Origin: a virus
Strand: one strand, 5' to 3'
Virus record (IMG/VR): IMGVR_UViG_3300043015_002761
Coordinates: 1-54,876 of that record
DNA length: 54,876 bases
The translations under genes were made by a program, and so were the position numbers. The notes under the pieces were generated by a model. That model saw nothing but the letters and a program-made list of their open reading frames with translations. It did not search any database and was not told the origin of the DNA. Within the stretch, counting starts at the first letter, position 1. Every line of letters starts with the position of its first letter. Shown here in pieces: positions 25,479-34,863 of this stretch.

Positions 25479-28400
25479 TTACGTTACATTCATATACCAA
25501 CTAAATATCTTATTTGCATTATTAACTATATCTTTAACTTCAACATTAACAGTATTACTATCGCTAGTAATTGTTATAGTATTACCTGTAGATGTAAGTG
25601 ATTTAAATTGTAAATCTACACCACTTTTTTGTCCGAATAATCCTATACCACCACCTAAATTAGACGCTGTATTAGCTTCACCACCACCAGCACCACCAGT
25701 TGTACCAGTAACCACTTGACCATTTGAATCGAAACCTAAATTACCAACAGGTGTACCACCACCAATTGTACCGATATTAAGTGTACCACTAACATCCAAA
25801 TTACCATTTGGTAATTCTACATTTTGATTACCATCTATGTTTATAGCTGTTAAAGATGTTCCACCACTATTAGTAGTACTAATGATAATATCAGCATCAT
25901 GTTCTTCATTTCTAATAAATAAAGCGTCTATATTAGCTGTTGAAACATACCCTAAAAAACCTTTTCGTTCTGTAGGGTCCCAAAACTCAACATAGTTATT
26001 GTTTGTTGCTGATGTAGTCTCTAACCTAAGTATTGAACTGTTACCCTTTACATGTAATTCTACTTGTGGCGTTTCTGTACCAATACCAACATAACCTTTT
26101 GTACTTCCAGAACCTTGAATATGAATACTAGCGATTGAAGTAAATGGATTACCCCCAGCATATAACCTAATATAATCTTCAGTACCAGTACCAGGTGCAC
26201 TTATTATATTTACTCCATTAGCTGATGTATTAGAATAAATACTACTATCACCTGGGTTACCATATACAGTAGAGCCAGTCCAATCAAAACCTAGAGTACC
26301 CATGGTTAATATGTTGACTCCATCTGATACTAAAAATCTAGAATATTTATCAGTTTGTGGTGTAGAAAGTACAACTTCTGGTCCAAGTGTATCATCTAAA
26401 TCTAATTTAAAATTTTCTGTGTTTTGTACAACTTCAAGTATATTAGTAGGTGTTGTAGTACCAATACCCATATTACCTGTAGTGGTTAAACCACCGTTTA
26501 TTGTTTGGTCTGTACTAAAATTATTGTTAGTGTTTGTGTAAGCGTTATTATTTAATTGACTAGCTGTTAAATGGTAATATTCACCAGCAGTGCCACCTTG
26601 TAAACCTGTTAAATCATTATGGTCTTGAATATTTGTTGATTGGAATGTTGTAACAAAGGCACTTTGTGTATAACCTGTATTTTGACCAACACCAACAATA
26701 ATCCTACCTGTAAGGAAAGCGTGTGATGTGATTAGTTCTGGTAATGCTGGTTCTGTTGATAATTCAGCGTCAGCTACACTATCATATTGTGATGTACCAT
26801 AAACCTCATATAAATGGTCATTAACTTCTTGACCTCTAAAATACCAGTTCACTAAGTATTTACCACCTGTAGCGGTAACTAAATCGGTACCATCATCATA
26901 GAATGTATTGTTTATTGTATTACCAGTTGTTGTAGTGACCCAATTACCACCCACATGATAATTCTTAAAGAAGATATCATCTTGTGAATTAACAGCGGCT
27001 ATAGACTCTCTATTAGAAGCGTTCCACGCAACACCTTCAGTAAGTGTAACAATACCTGTAGACCCACTAAGACCTAATGAAAGACCACTTTCTCTTTTAA
27101 ATCTTTCGGTTAGTAAAATTCTATCATTTAATTTATTAGGTAAACCAGCTCCAAAATCACCAAAATCAAGTACGTGTATAAAGTTGTTTAACCTATAAAT
27201 CGTGTATGCTAATATGATACTACTATCATTTATGGTATCGTAATTTGTAAGTACATCCCATGTAGGTGAACCACCGTTATAATCGATAACAACATAGTTA
27301 GTATCTTCGTTAGTTAATGAAGGTATACCACTCACTCCAGTAGTTCCACTACTAACAGTATAAACTCTAAGAGGTTCTATGTTTCTTGAATTATCATATA
27401 AGGCCACCTTAACTTCTGGTAATTTTATCTGACCTGTACCTGTCGCTGTCCAACCACTAGAACCCTCAATAACACCAGCCGAATAATTTGAACCTCCTTG
27501 AACATTAAATGAATTGCCATCATTTCTATTAAATGTGTAAACACCATCTAAATAAGTTGCTCCTGTAACATAGTAATTAGGGTCAACAGGTAAATTATTA
27601 TATGTTGTTGCGTTTATTGTTCCAGCACTTATTGTACTAGCACTCAATGAACCACTTACAGTGTAATCACCAACTAAATCCTTAGTATAAGACCAATAAC
27701 CTTGTGAAGAATTATACGATATTAAATCACCTTCTGTTTCACCAGTTGTTTGAACATTATGTAAATCACTTAAATTTCTACTTAAATCTGGTCTAACAAA
27801 TAAAGAACCATTCGATGCGGCATTAATAACAATAGCCATTTGAATCTTTAAGTTAGGTTCAGTCGGTTCAACACTAGTTAAACCACCATGTATTGTTGGG
27901 TGAACGTAAAGAATTGTACCTCCAGACCATGTTTCACTATAATCAGACCCAGTTGTATCAACACCCTTAATTAAACCAAATTCATACACATAACCATCTT
28001 CACCATCAAGTATATCTTCACCAGCTATACCAAGTGTAAAATAAAATGGTATTGAACCGTCAGCTACCATATACTCACCTAATAATCTACCACTATTACC
28101 TAATGTACCAGCCGCTCTAACTACTTTACCTTTTTCAATCGTAGTACCACTTTGGTTTTTAATATAATAAAGGTTATCTAAACCAACCTTTAAGTGTGTT
28201 GTGTTACCTTCTAAATCAACGTCTAGTGTACCAAAATCAGAGTCCCAATGAAGTCTACCTTCTTGTTGTGTTGGTGTGTAAGTTGTGTTAAAATCTATAT
28301 AGTCTAATTGACTAATTGTTGATGCTGTAACAACATTTAAAATAGTGAATCTTTCACTAGTGAATGTATCAGTGATGGTAAGGTTTTCCATTGTGTCAGC

Positions 28401-28931
28401 TGTAACACTTAAATCACCTAATCCACCATTTCTTGAAAGTGTGAATACATTTGCATCGTTATATGTAAATCCAGTAACATAATAGTTTGTATTATCTATA
28501 AATTGTGATAAATCAACTGTAACATCACTTAACCCACCACTACGTGATAATTCTAAAATATTACCATTCATTGTGGCACCTGTAACAAATCTATCAGTAT
28601 TATCAAAATAAGATGAGGTGTCTATTGTTATGTCACTTAGACCACCATTACGGTATAAAATTAAATCAGTACCACTTACTGTACCACCTGTAACATAAAA
28701 ATTATCACCACCACCAGATGTAAAACCTGTAACGATAACACTATTACCATCATTTCTATCTAGTGTTAAAGAACCAGAACCATATGTTCCACCAGTCACA
28801 TAAAAGTTATCAGTTACTATACCAGTTAAATTAGAACCATCACCATAAAATGTAGTTGCTGTTAAACTTCCGTTTACTATAGAATTATCTTTAGAGATAA
28901 ATCCGTGTTTAATATTAAATTCATTACCCAT
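25479..28931 (-). CDS. Long tail fibre protein
   Basis: I place the start at the ATG at 28931 (1150 residues); a GTG at 28937 would add two residues. Residues ~25-180 hold several copies of a 25-40 residue beta repeat (FYVTGGTYGSGSLTLDRNDG, FVTGATMNGNILELSRSGG) also present in two other fibre genes. A DGSNLTGI motif precedes it. A central domain contains tail-fibre signatures, including HNDLTGLQGG at ~770. Two GIGTxTP motifs at ~820 and ~945 mark repeated shaft/knob modules. No Peptidase_S74 auto-cleaving end is visible. It heads a unit with the 271-, 280- and 198-residue genes behind a TATTTAT element. The fibre role is secure by composition. Receptor and tip are unknown. Confidence 0.85.
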   Translation of the reverse strand: MGNEFNIKHGFISKDNSIVNGSLTATTFYGDGSNLTGIVTDNFYVTGGTYGSGSLTLDRNDGNSVIVTGFTSGGGDNFYVTGGTVSGTDLILYRNGGLSDITIDTSSYFDNTDRFVTGATMNGNILELSRSGGLSDVTVDLSQFIDNTNYYVTGFTYNDANVFTLSRNGGLGDLSVTADTMENLTITDTFTSERFTILNVVTASTISQLDYIDFNTTYTPTQQEGRLHWDSDFGTLDVDLEGNTTHLKVGLDNLYYIKNQSGTTIEKGKVVRAAGTLGNSGRLLGEYMVADGSIPFYFTLGIAGEDILDGEDGYVYEFGLIKGVDTTGSDYSETWSGGTILYVHPTIHGGLTSVEPTEPNLKIQMAIVINAASNGSLFVRPDLSRNLSDLHNVQTTGETEGDLISYNSSQGYWSYTKDLVGDYTVSGSLSASTISAGTINATTYNNLPVDPNYYVTGATYLDGVYTFNRNDGNSFNVQGGSNYSAGVIEGSSGWTATGTGQIKLPEVKVALYDNSRNIEPLRVYTVSSGTTGVSGIPSLTNEDTNYVVIDYNGGSPTWDVLTNYDTINDSSIILAYTIYRLNNFIHVLDFGDFGAGLPNKLNDRILLTERFKRESGLSLGLSGSTGIVTLTEGVAWNASNRESIAAVNSQDDIFFKNYHVGGNWVTTTTGNTINNTFYDDGTDLVTATGGKYLVNWYFRGQEVNDHLYEVYGTSQYDSVADAELSTEPALPELITSHAFLTGRIIVGVGQNTGYTQSAFVTTFQSTNIQDHNDLTGLQGGTAGEYYHLTASQLNNNAYTNTNNNFSTDQTINGGLTTTGNMGIGTTTPTNILEVVQNTENFKLDLDDTLGPEVVLSTPQTDKYSRFLVSDGVNILTMGTLGFDWTGSTVYGNPGDSSIYSNTSANGVNIISAPGTGTEDYIRLYAGGNPFTSIASIHIQGSGSTKGYVGIGTETPQVELHVKGNSSILRLETTSATNNNYVEFWDPTERKGFLGYVSTANIDALFIRNEEHDADIIISTTNSGGTSLTAINIDGNQNVELPNGNLDVSGTLNIGTIGGGTPVGNLGFDSNGQVVTGTTGGAGGGEANTASNLGGGIGLFGQKSGVDLQFKSLTSTGNTITITSDSNTVNVEVKDIVNNANKIFSWYMNVT

Positions 28932-28980
28932 ATACACTCTTCTTTTCCACTATCCAAGAAGGACTTGTTATTTTATATTA

Positions 28981-28987
28981 ATAAATA
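28981..28987 (-). promoter_or_regulatory. TATTTAT candidate late promoter (1150-aa fibre unit)
   Basis: On the minus strand, acaTATTTATTAATATAAAA lies about 49 nt before the ATG at 28931, in the only sizeable gap of this array. Confidence 0.5.
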
Positions 28988-29016
28988 TGTTAATTTATTT
29001 TATGTGAAACTATTTT

Positions 29017-29709
29017 TTAATTTGGATATTGTTTTCCACTCCCTAAGTTATATAATTCTGTTACTTCTGTTGATGTTAATTCTCTATTCCAAATACCAAT
29101 TTCATCAATTATACCATTAAAAAATCCACCAAATGTCGTATTAGTTCCTATATATTGGTTTCCAAAATCTGAAGATGTACCAGCATCAAAAATACCAGTA
29201 CCATCATTACTACCATTAACATAAAAAGTTACGTTTGAATTAACACCATCATAAGGAGTGTGAACTGCTACTAAATGGTACCACGTTGAAGTGGATAAAG
29301 TTGTATTACCAAAAGTTGAGTCACCACTACCATTTCCACCAATTAAAGCCAATTTACGACTAACCCCATCAGACCATATCGATAAATTCGCTCCACCACT
29401 GGTGGTGTTTGCGTTAGTTATTAACATTCTATTTCTAATTTGGTTAGCATTAATCCAACAACTAAAAGTAAAAGATTGTGTGTTATCAAAAGTCTGTCTT
29501 GAACCAACGCTCACATAATCATTAACCCCATCAAATGAAAAACCTTGATTAATCTTTCCTGTTCCGTAAGTAGTACCATTAACAAGTGTACCGTTATAGT
29601 TACCCAAAGCATCATTTGGCGTATTATCGGCTGTGTAGTAAGTTAATAAATCATCCCAAAGTGGGTTTGACGGGTTTACATAAAATCTTGGTCCAACAAC
29701 AACTCCCAT
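29017..29709 (-). CDS. LamG-like carbohydrate-binding tail adhesin
   Basis: From MGVVVGPRFYVNP (ATG at 29709) 230 residues are encoded; an ATG five codons earlier (29724) overlaps the preceding gene. I prefer 29709 because it gives a spacing of 1 nt after the upstream stop, as elsewhere in the array. The domain is a laminin-G/concanavalin sandwich: LGNYNGTLVNGTTYGTGK, QGFSFDGVNDYVSVG, FTFSCWINANQIRNR, TWYHLVAVHTPYDGVN, FYVNGSNDGTG, and the closing FNGIIDEIGIWNREL. This LamG pattern is common in Bacteroidota phage tail adhesins and binds polysaccharide. It is last in the 1048-residue fibre unit. Confidence 0.8.
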   Translation of the reverse strand: MGVVVGPRFYVNPSNPLWDDLLTYYTADNTPNDALGNYNGTLVNGTTYGTGKINQGFSFDGVNDYVSVGSRQTFDNTQSFTFSCWINANQIRNRMLITNANTTSGGANLSIWSDGVSRKLALIGGNGSGDSTFGNTTLSTSTWYHLVAVHTPYDGVNSNVTFYVNGSNDGTGIFDAGTSSDFGNQYIGTNTTFGGFFNGIIDEIGIWNRELTSTEVTELYNLGSGKQYPN

Positions 29710-29710
29710 A

Positions 29711-29971
29711 TTATAATATCTCATTTATTGGTGTCCATTCATCACCACTTAAAATTGTTTTAATTTCAGTGTATGTGTACGGACCTTCTTTTGTTGTTAA
29801 GTTATTTACTGACGATGGTATTGATTCACCTTCCCATTTAACAAATGTTTTAGTTCCATCGACTGAACATCTAACTGTATCTTGTGATGTTTCTAATACT
29901 TGAGTAAAATCAACTGTACCTAACTCGGATATGTTGAAAATCATAAATTGTCTTGTTTCGTAATTTACCAT
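29711..29971 (-). CDS. Small fibre-associated protein
   Basis: An 86-residue protein without a known motif. It contains a well-patterned C-terminal half, VDGTKTFVKWEGESIPSSV, then LTTKEGPYTYTEIKTILS, with Trp/Tyr residues. This is a style often met in short genes between tail adhesins, where they may be minor tip proteins or assembly aids. It lies 21 nt after the 242-residue LamG gene and 1 nt before the next LamG gene. Function not assignable. Confidence 0.6.
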   Translation of the reverse strand: MVNYETRQFMIFNISELGTVDFTQVLETSQDTVRCSVDGTKTFVKWEGESIPSSVNNLTTKEGPYTYTEIKTILSGDEWTPINEIL

Positions 29972-29992
29972 AATTATATTTTCATTACTTAT

Positions 29993-30721
29993 TTATAATC
30001 CAAATCTTGTTTTTAATGCGTTATAGTTTTGAAGTACTTCATTATCTGTAAGTGTTTTATGATAGTATCTAACAATAGGAATTTTACCATCCCATGCATA
30101 AGTTCCAGGAGCTCCAGTATATGTACCAATACCTAAGTAAGCCTCATTTTGAGCAATATTACCTATTACATTTCTTGTATTTTCTAATACACCATTTAAG
30201 TATATTCTCATTGTTGTACCATCATAAGTACCAACTAAATGATACCAAGTATTCGGTAATGGTGTGGTTGTTGTGCTTACTGCTTTCCAACCACTTATCG
30301 CATAATAAATACTTAATTTACCTGGTGTGTAACCATTTGTCCATGTTGGGTTATACGCTGCTCCATAACAATTAAATCTATGTGATATTATATCATTATT
30401 ATTTAATGAATTACTATTTACCCAAAATTCCATAGATGTATTATTGGGTAAATCTAAAAAATTTGTATTTGGTGTGTACACATAATCATTAATACCATCA
30501 AATGACATAATACCACCATTATCTGTTAAATATGTAACACCATTTGTTAATGTACCATTATTACCATTACCAGTTAAATCGAACCAATCAGTTCCAGTTC
30601 CTGGGTATGATGATGTATTCCCAGCGTCCAAATGTAATACCAACCCATCTGTTATTATGTTAGGTGATAATTCACGTCTCTTACCTATAACCGTTAAACC
30701 ACCCTGTACTATTACTGACAT
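29993..30721 (-). CDS. LamG-like tail adhesin
   Basis: A 242-residue protein: a short N-terminal tail-docking segment (SVIVQGGLTVIGKRRELSPN), then a concanavalin/LamG sandwich with GLVLHLDAGNTSSYPG, WFDLTGNGNNGTLTNG, MSFDGINDYVYTPN, MEFWVNSNSLNNNDI, TWYHLVGTYDGTTMRIYLNG and a closing IPIVRYYHKTLTDNEVLQNY. The tandem of LDxxNxxSYPGxGT and WxDLxGNxxNGTL is the hallmark of phage LamG adhesins. It follows the 1048-residue fibre by 1 nt and precedes a second LamG gene, suggesting alternate or mixed receptor-binding subunits. Carbohydrate binding is inferred. Confidence 0.82.
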   Translation of the reverse strand: MSVIVQGGLTVIGKRRELSPNIITDGLVLHLDAGNTSSYPGTGTDWFDLTGNGNNGTLTNGVTYLTDNGGIMSFDGINDYVYTPNTNFLDLPNNTSMEFWVNSNSLNNNDIISHRFNCYGAAYNPTWTNGYTPGKLSIYYAISGWKAVSTTTTPLPNTWYHLVGTYDGTTMRIYLNGVLENTRNVIGNIAQNEAYLGIGTYTGAPGTYAWDGKIPIVRYYHKTLTDNEVLQNYNALKTRFGL

Positions 30722-30722
30722 A

Positions 30723-33700
30723 TTATATACTCCTTATTATTGTTTTAACAGTCCAACCATTCGTTGTACTTGTTGTGTTTATTGAAGTTGTGTTACCACT
30801 AGTAGACATTGAAAGTGATATTGAACTGGTATTACCAATATCGTTTGTTGATGTTTCTGTGTATTGGATAGTATTACCACTAAATACACCCATCATATTA
30901 CCACTTCTTGCCCCTAATGTACCCATCAATGTGTAGTCAACAAAAACACCATCATAATTAGTTGAATCAAAACTATATACCATTGTTGACCCAGAATTTA
31001 CAGTAACACCTGTAGTAGCGTATAATGATGGTGCGTTATAACTACCCATCACAATTCTTGTGTCTGAATTAACCTCAAAAATCGTATTCGCTGTTGAATC
31101 ATTTATTTGGTATATAGTACCATCACTAGTATCAGTAACACTGAATAACTCACCCGTGGAACCAGTTATTAATAATATAGGTTCGGTATCACCAGAACCA
31201 ATAATTGTTAATGTATTTTGACCACTATTTGTTAATATTGTCTGGCCATTAATGTTTACATCACCATTAACTGTCCCACCTGTTAATGGTAAATAATCAC
31301 CATCTAAAAACCCTGTTACAATGACATTACCACCATCATTTCTATCTAGTGTTAAAGAACCAGAACCATATGTACCACCTGTAACGTAAAAATTATCTGT
31401 TGATATACCAGAAAGGTTTGAACCATCACCATAGTAAGTAATACCAGATAAAACTGATATTGTTGAAGTTAAATTAGTACCATCATTTCTACGTATAGTG
31501 AATGTATTTACATCATCATATGTGAAACCAGTAACGTAAGTGTTAGTGTCTACTGGTACTGATACATCAACTTTAATTATATCATTAACAGTTGTTATGT
31601 TAGTATTACTACCACCACTAAGTGTTCTAAAATATAAATCAGTCCCAGATTTACCACTAAATATTTCATTAGCCCCACCACTATTAACACCATTTTCAAT
31701 CTTAGTGTCTAATTGTGTTTGTACACTACCACTATAAGTATTAAATATTGATACATCTAATTTATTATCTAACTCTGATTGTAAATTAATAACTTCTGAT
31801 ATTGTATGTGTATGAGCAGTAGATATTAAATTACTAAATGAAGTCTGGTGAGGGTTATTTGTGTTACCAGTATGGTTATTGAAAATAGTAGTTTCTACCT
31901 TACCATCTAATTGTGTTTGTACATTACCACTATAACTATTAAAATCAGTTATCTCACTAAGAGTGTGTGTATGTGCTGTACTACCTAAATCACTAAGATT
32001 TATACTACCCTTTGTAAAGTGAATTGACGTATCACCAGTGTGTGTTACAAAATCAATATTATTAGTTTTACCACTTAATACTGGTGATAAGTTAACACTA
32101 TATAAATTACTTCCTTGAATATTGTTATTAAACTCAATAGTTTCACCATTAAGATTAGCAGCAGTTGTGTAACTATCAGTCATACCAGTTGTGAATCCAC
32201 TAACTTGGAATGTACCACCACTACTATTAGTATATGTGACAACACCTGTTAACACATCATAAACCCCACTAACAACATAAACATCTGATGCTAAAACAGA
32301 TAAATCGGTATTAAATGTTGTACCATCATTTCTTGTTGTTGATAAAATATATGTTGAGTTACTAAAAGTTTGACCAGTAACAAATGTATCATTAACATCT
32401 ATTGTGGATAAATCTAATGTATATGTTGTACCATCATTTTTTGTAAATGTAGCTAACGTAGTCCCATTATCGTATGTAGCACCTGTCGTAAATGTATCAG
32501 TAATTCCTGTTATATTAACAAAATTACCATCATTTCTTAAAAGTGATAATGTATCGGTAGAATCATTATAAACCCCATCAATAACATAAGTGTTAGCACT
32601 CACCGAACTAACCAATGAAGTTAAATCAACATCAAATGTGGTATCAACAGAGTTACCAACAAAGTTTATTTCTTTTGTACCACCATTGTAAGTACCACCA
32701 CTAACAAACTTATCTTGGTCTGTTGGGAACGTTACTTCTAAATTAACTGAACTAGAATTAGAAGATATGTTTACTGTACCACCTGTAGATGTTATTCCTT
32801 TAAACTCTAAATCTAAACCATTCTTTTGAGCAAATATCCCTTCAGATGAAAGGTTAGTTGCCCCACTTATTTTAGTATTTAGTTCGGTTTGTACGTTACC
32901 ACTATAAGTGTTAAATGTTGGTACATCTAATTTATTATCTAATTCAGTCTGTAAATTAATCACATCAGATATTGTATGGGTATGACCAGTACTTGTTAAA
33001 TTACTGAATGAAGTCTGGTGAGGGTTGTTTGTATCACCAGTATGTGAATTAAATAATGTTAAGTCAGTCTTATTATTTAATTGTGTTTGTACGCTACCAC
33101 TATAAGTGTTGAAATCAGTTATCTCACTTAAAGTATGGGTATGAGCAGTTGAACCTAATTCTGATAATTGAATTGAACCTTTAGTGTAATGAATACTAGT
33201 ATCACCAGTGTGTGTTACAAAATCAATATTGTTAGTTTTACCACTTAATAATGGGGTTAAATTAACACTGTATAAATTACTTCCTTGAATATTGTTATTA
33301 AACTCAATAGTTTCACCGTTAAGATTTGCTGAATTTGTATAACTATCAGTCATACCAGTTGTGAATCCACTAACTTGGAATGTACCACCACTATTATTTG
33401 TATATGTTACAATACCAGTAGAAGCGTTGTAAACACCACTTAACACGTAAATATCACTAGCTAAGATTGATAAATCAGTATTAATAACAAAACCATCATT
33501 TCTTTTAGTCGATAAAATATATGTGGAATTATTAAATGTTTGTCCAGTAACAAAAGTATTACCACTTACGGTGTTGATTAAAGATGATAAGTCAACATTA
33601 AAAGTAGTATCAACTGAGTTACCAACAAAGTCTATTTCTTGAGTTCCTATATTATAACTACCACCACTAACAAATTTATCAAAAGTAGTACCAGAATTAG

Positions 33701-33869
33701 TTGTATCAATATTAAGTACCCAATTATTAATACCATTTTTATTAATATACAACAAACCAGATGATATATCTGTAAATTCACTACCTTTTGGAGCGATATG
33801 GTTTGGAATACCAGTACCTGTTTGCTTTAAAATATTACCTATGGTTATTGTCGTTATAAGTGTTGCCAT
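30723..33869 (-). CDS. Long tail fibre protein with internal duplication
   Basis: A 1048-residue fibre. N-terminus: ILKQTGTGIPNHIAPKGSEF, a typical tail-attachment segment. Then YVTGG/NDG-type beta repeats shared with the neighbouring fibres alternate with shaft blocks containing HTGDTNNPHQTSFSNL, THTLSEI and QTQLxxK. Two large blocks (about residues 105-335 and 495-725) are near copies 390 residues apart. His-x-His motifs (AHTHT) occur in each block, like the metal-binding HxH in T4 gp37. The DGSNLSGI motif recurs before the C-terminal domain (~residues 810-860). The gene has a TATTTAT element 15 nt upstream and heads a unit with the two LamG adhesins and the 86-residue protein. Fibre role secure; receptor unknown. 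Confidence 0.85.
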   Translation of the reverse strand: MATLITTITIGNILKQTGTGIPNHIAPKGSEFTDISSGLLYINKNGINNWVLNIDTTNSGTTFDKFVSGGSYNIGTQEIDFVGNSVDTTFNVDLSSLINTVSGNTFVTGQTFNNSTYILSTKRNDGFVINTDLSILASDIYVLSGVYNASTGIVTYTNNSGGTFQVSGFTTGMTDSYTNSANLNGETIEFNNNIQGSNLYSVNLTPLLSGKTNNIDFVTHTGDTSIHYTKGSIQLSELGSTAHTHTLSEITDFNTYSGSVQTQLNNKTDLTLFNSHTGDTNNPHQTSFSNLTSTGHTHTISDVINLQTELDNKLDVPTFNTYSGNVQTELNTKISGATNLSSEGIFAQKNGLDLEFKGITSTGGTVNISSNSSSVNLEVTFPTDQDKFVSGGTYNGGTKEINFVGNSVDTTFDVDLTSLVSSVSANTYVIDGVYNDSTDTLSLLRNDGNFVNITGITDTFTTGATYDNGTTLATFTKNDGTTYTLDLSTIDVNDTFVTGQTFSNSTYILSTTRNDGTTFNTDLSVLASDVYVVSGVYDVLTGVVTYTNSSGGTFQVSGFTTGMTDSYTTAANLNGETIEFNNNIQGSNLYSVNLSPVLSGKTNNIDFVTHTGDTSIHFTKGSINLSDLGSTAHTHTLSEITDFNSYSGNVQTQLDGKVETTIFNNHTGNTNNPHQTSFSNLISTAHTHTISEVINLQSELDNKLDVSIFNTYSGSVQTQLDTKIENGVNSGGANEIFSGKSGTDLYFRTLSGGSNTNITTVNDIIKVDVSVPVDTNTYVTGFTYDDVNTFTIRRNDGTNLTSTISVLSGITYYGDGSNLSGISTDNFYVTGGTYGSGSLTLDRNDGGNVIVTGFLDGDYLPLTGGTVNGDVNINGQTILTNSGQNTLTIIGSGDTEPILLITGSTGELFSVTDTSDGTIYQINDSTANTIFEVNSDTRIVMGSYNAPSLYATTGVTVNSGSTMVYSFDSTNYDGVFVDYTLMGTLGARSGNMMGVFSGNTIQYTETSTNDIGNTSSISLSMSTSGNTTSINTTSTTNGWTVKTIIRSI
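31695..32390 (-). repeat. Copy B of a ~690-bp repeat inside a fibre gene
   Basis: This segment matches 32865-33560 at a fixed offset of 1170 nt. For example, the run starting TATAAATTACTTCCTTGAAT occurs at 32101 and again at 33271, and AAGTCTGGTGAGGGTT at 31841 and 33011. The reading frame is preserved (1170 = 390 codons). Confidence 0.8.
32865..33560 (-). repeat. Copy A of a ~690-bp repeat inside a fibre gene
   Basis: Upstream partner (relative to the gene's direction) of the repeat at 31695-32390. It encodes the stretch from FVTGQTFNNSTYILST to FNTYSGNVQTELNTKI. Differences between copies are mainly single codons, suggesting a recent duplication or continuing gene conversion. Confidence 0.8.
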
Positions 33870-33884
33870 TTTCTTCTTTTTATA

Positions 33885-33891
33885 ATAAATA
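33885..33891 (-). promoter_or_regulatory. TATTTAT candidate late promoter (1048-aa fibre unit)
   Basis: On the minus strand, aaTATTTATTATAAAAAGAA lies 15 nt before the ATG at 33869, squeezed into the 30 nt between two genes. Conservation in so small a gap argues for function. Confidence 0.6.
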
Positions 33892-33899
33892 TTCTACCT

Positions 33900-34862
33900 T
33901 TATATAATCTCCCATTTTGATACCCAATTATATGTTTTACCACTTTCACCAGTAACTAATATTAATAAATTACCAGATGAACTACTATAAACAATGTTAG
34001 TTGGTGTTAACCCACTTGATTGTGAATCAAAATCAGCTCTTTCACGAATAATATCAATTGAACTACCATTCTTATTAATTGCAATGGTTCTTTTCCAGAA
34101 CCCATAATTATTAAAACTATTATGACATGTTACATAATTTTCTATAAATGTAGTTGTATTATCTTCTATATTACTTAATGTAGATATAATATTACTAGAA
34201 TCGTCAGTAGTCGTTAACGTATCAGTTGACCTAATATTTACACCAGAAAGGTTTGAACCATCACCATAATAAGTAACACCAGATAAAACTGATATTGTTG
34301 AAGTTAAGTCACTTAAACCTCTATTCCTAGAAATAGTAAATGTATTTATATTATTATATGTAAATCCAGTGATAAAGGTGTCATTAAGGTCTAAACTATT
34401 TAAATCAATTGTGAATGCTGATAAGCTATCATTCCTGTTAAATGTTATTAAACCAGTATTATTATTATACGTACCACCAGTAACATAATAATTAGTTAAA
34501 CCTGTAATAATAACATTAGCACCATCATTCCTACTAAGTGTTATTGAATCCGAAATATTACTAAATGTACCACCAGTTATAAATGTATCATTAGTATTGA
34601 TTATATCAAGTATATTTGTACCACCAGATAAATAAGTGGTAGCTTCAATAGTGTTAGCTGTAAATGAATTAATACCATTAACGTTACTATTGAAAGTAAC
34701 AAGACCTGTACCCATTTGTATTGTAGTATCCCCACTACAACTTTTAACTAAATTAGTATAAAGTGTAGTACAAGCACTCAATGTGGGTGAACCACCAGTA
34801 ATCGATAATGGTTCTATAATGAATGTCTTGTTTACATTTGGTGAATTCGAATTACAGCTCAT
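33900..34862 (-). CDS. Short tail fibre-like protein sharing beta repeats
   Basis: A 320-residue protein. The N-terminal SNSPNVNKTFIIEPL and a Cys-containing stretch (LSACTTLYTNLVKSCSG) are followed by three or four copies of the beta repeat (FITGGTFSNISDSITLSRND, YYVTGGTYNNNTGLITFNRN, FITGFTYNNINTFTISRNRG), then TYYGDGSNLSGV and a globular C-terminal domain (FNNYGFWKRTIAINKNGSSI). The repeats and the YYGDGSNL motif are shared with the 1048- and 1150-residue fibres, so this looks like a short member of the same set. It is the last gene of the neck unit, 1 nt after the 350-residue gene. Confidence 0.75.
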   Translation of the reverse strand: MSCNSNSPNVNKTFIIEPLSITGGSPTLSACTTLYTNLVKSCSGDTTIQMGTGLVTFNSNVNGINSFTANTIEATTYLSGGTNILDIINTNDTFITGGTFSNISDSITLSRNDGANVIITGLTNYYVTGGTYNNNTGLITFNRNDSLSAFTIDLNSLDLNDTFITGFTYNNINTFTISRNRGLSDLTSTISVLSGVTYYGDGSNLSGVNIRSTDTLTTTDDSSNIISTLSNIEDNTTTFIENYVTCHNSFNNYGFWKRTIAINKNGSSIDIIRERADFDSQSSGLTPTNIVYSSSSGNLLILVTGESGKTYNWVSKWEII

Positions 34863-34863
34863 T

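Noticed and set aside
29990-29997. Sense TATAAATA (the T4 late promoter) before the 86-residue gene
   Set aside because: A single case, overlapping the stop codon of the upstream gene in a continuous unit; chance is likely in such AT-rich DNA.
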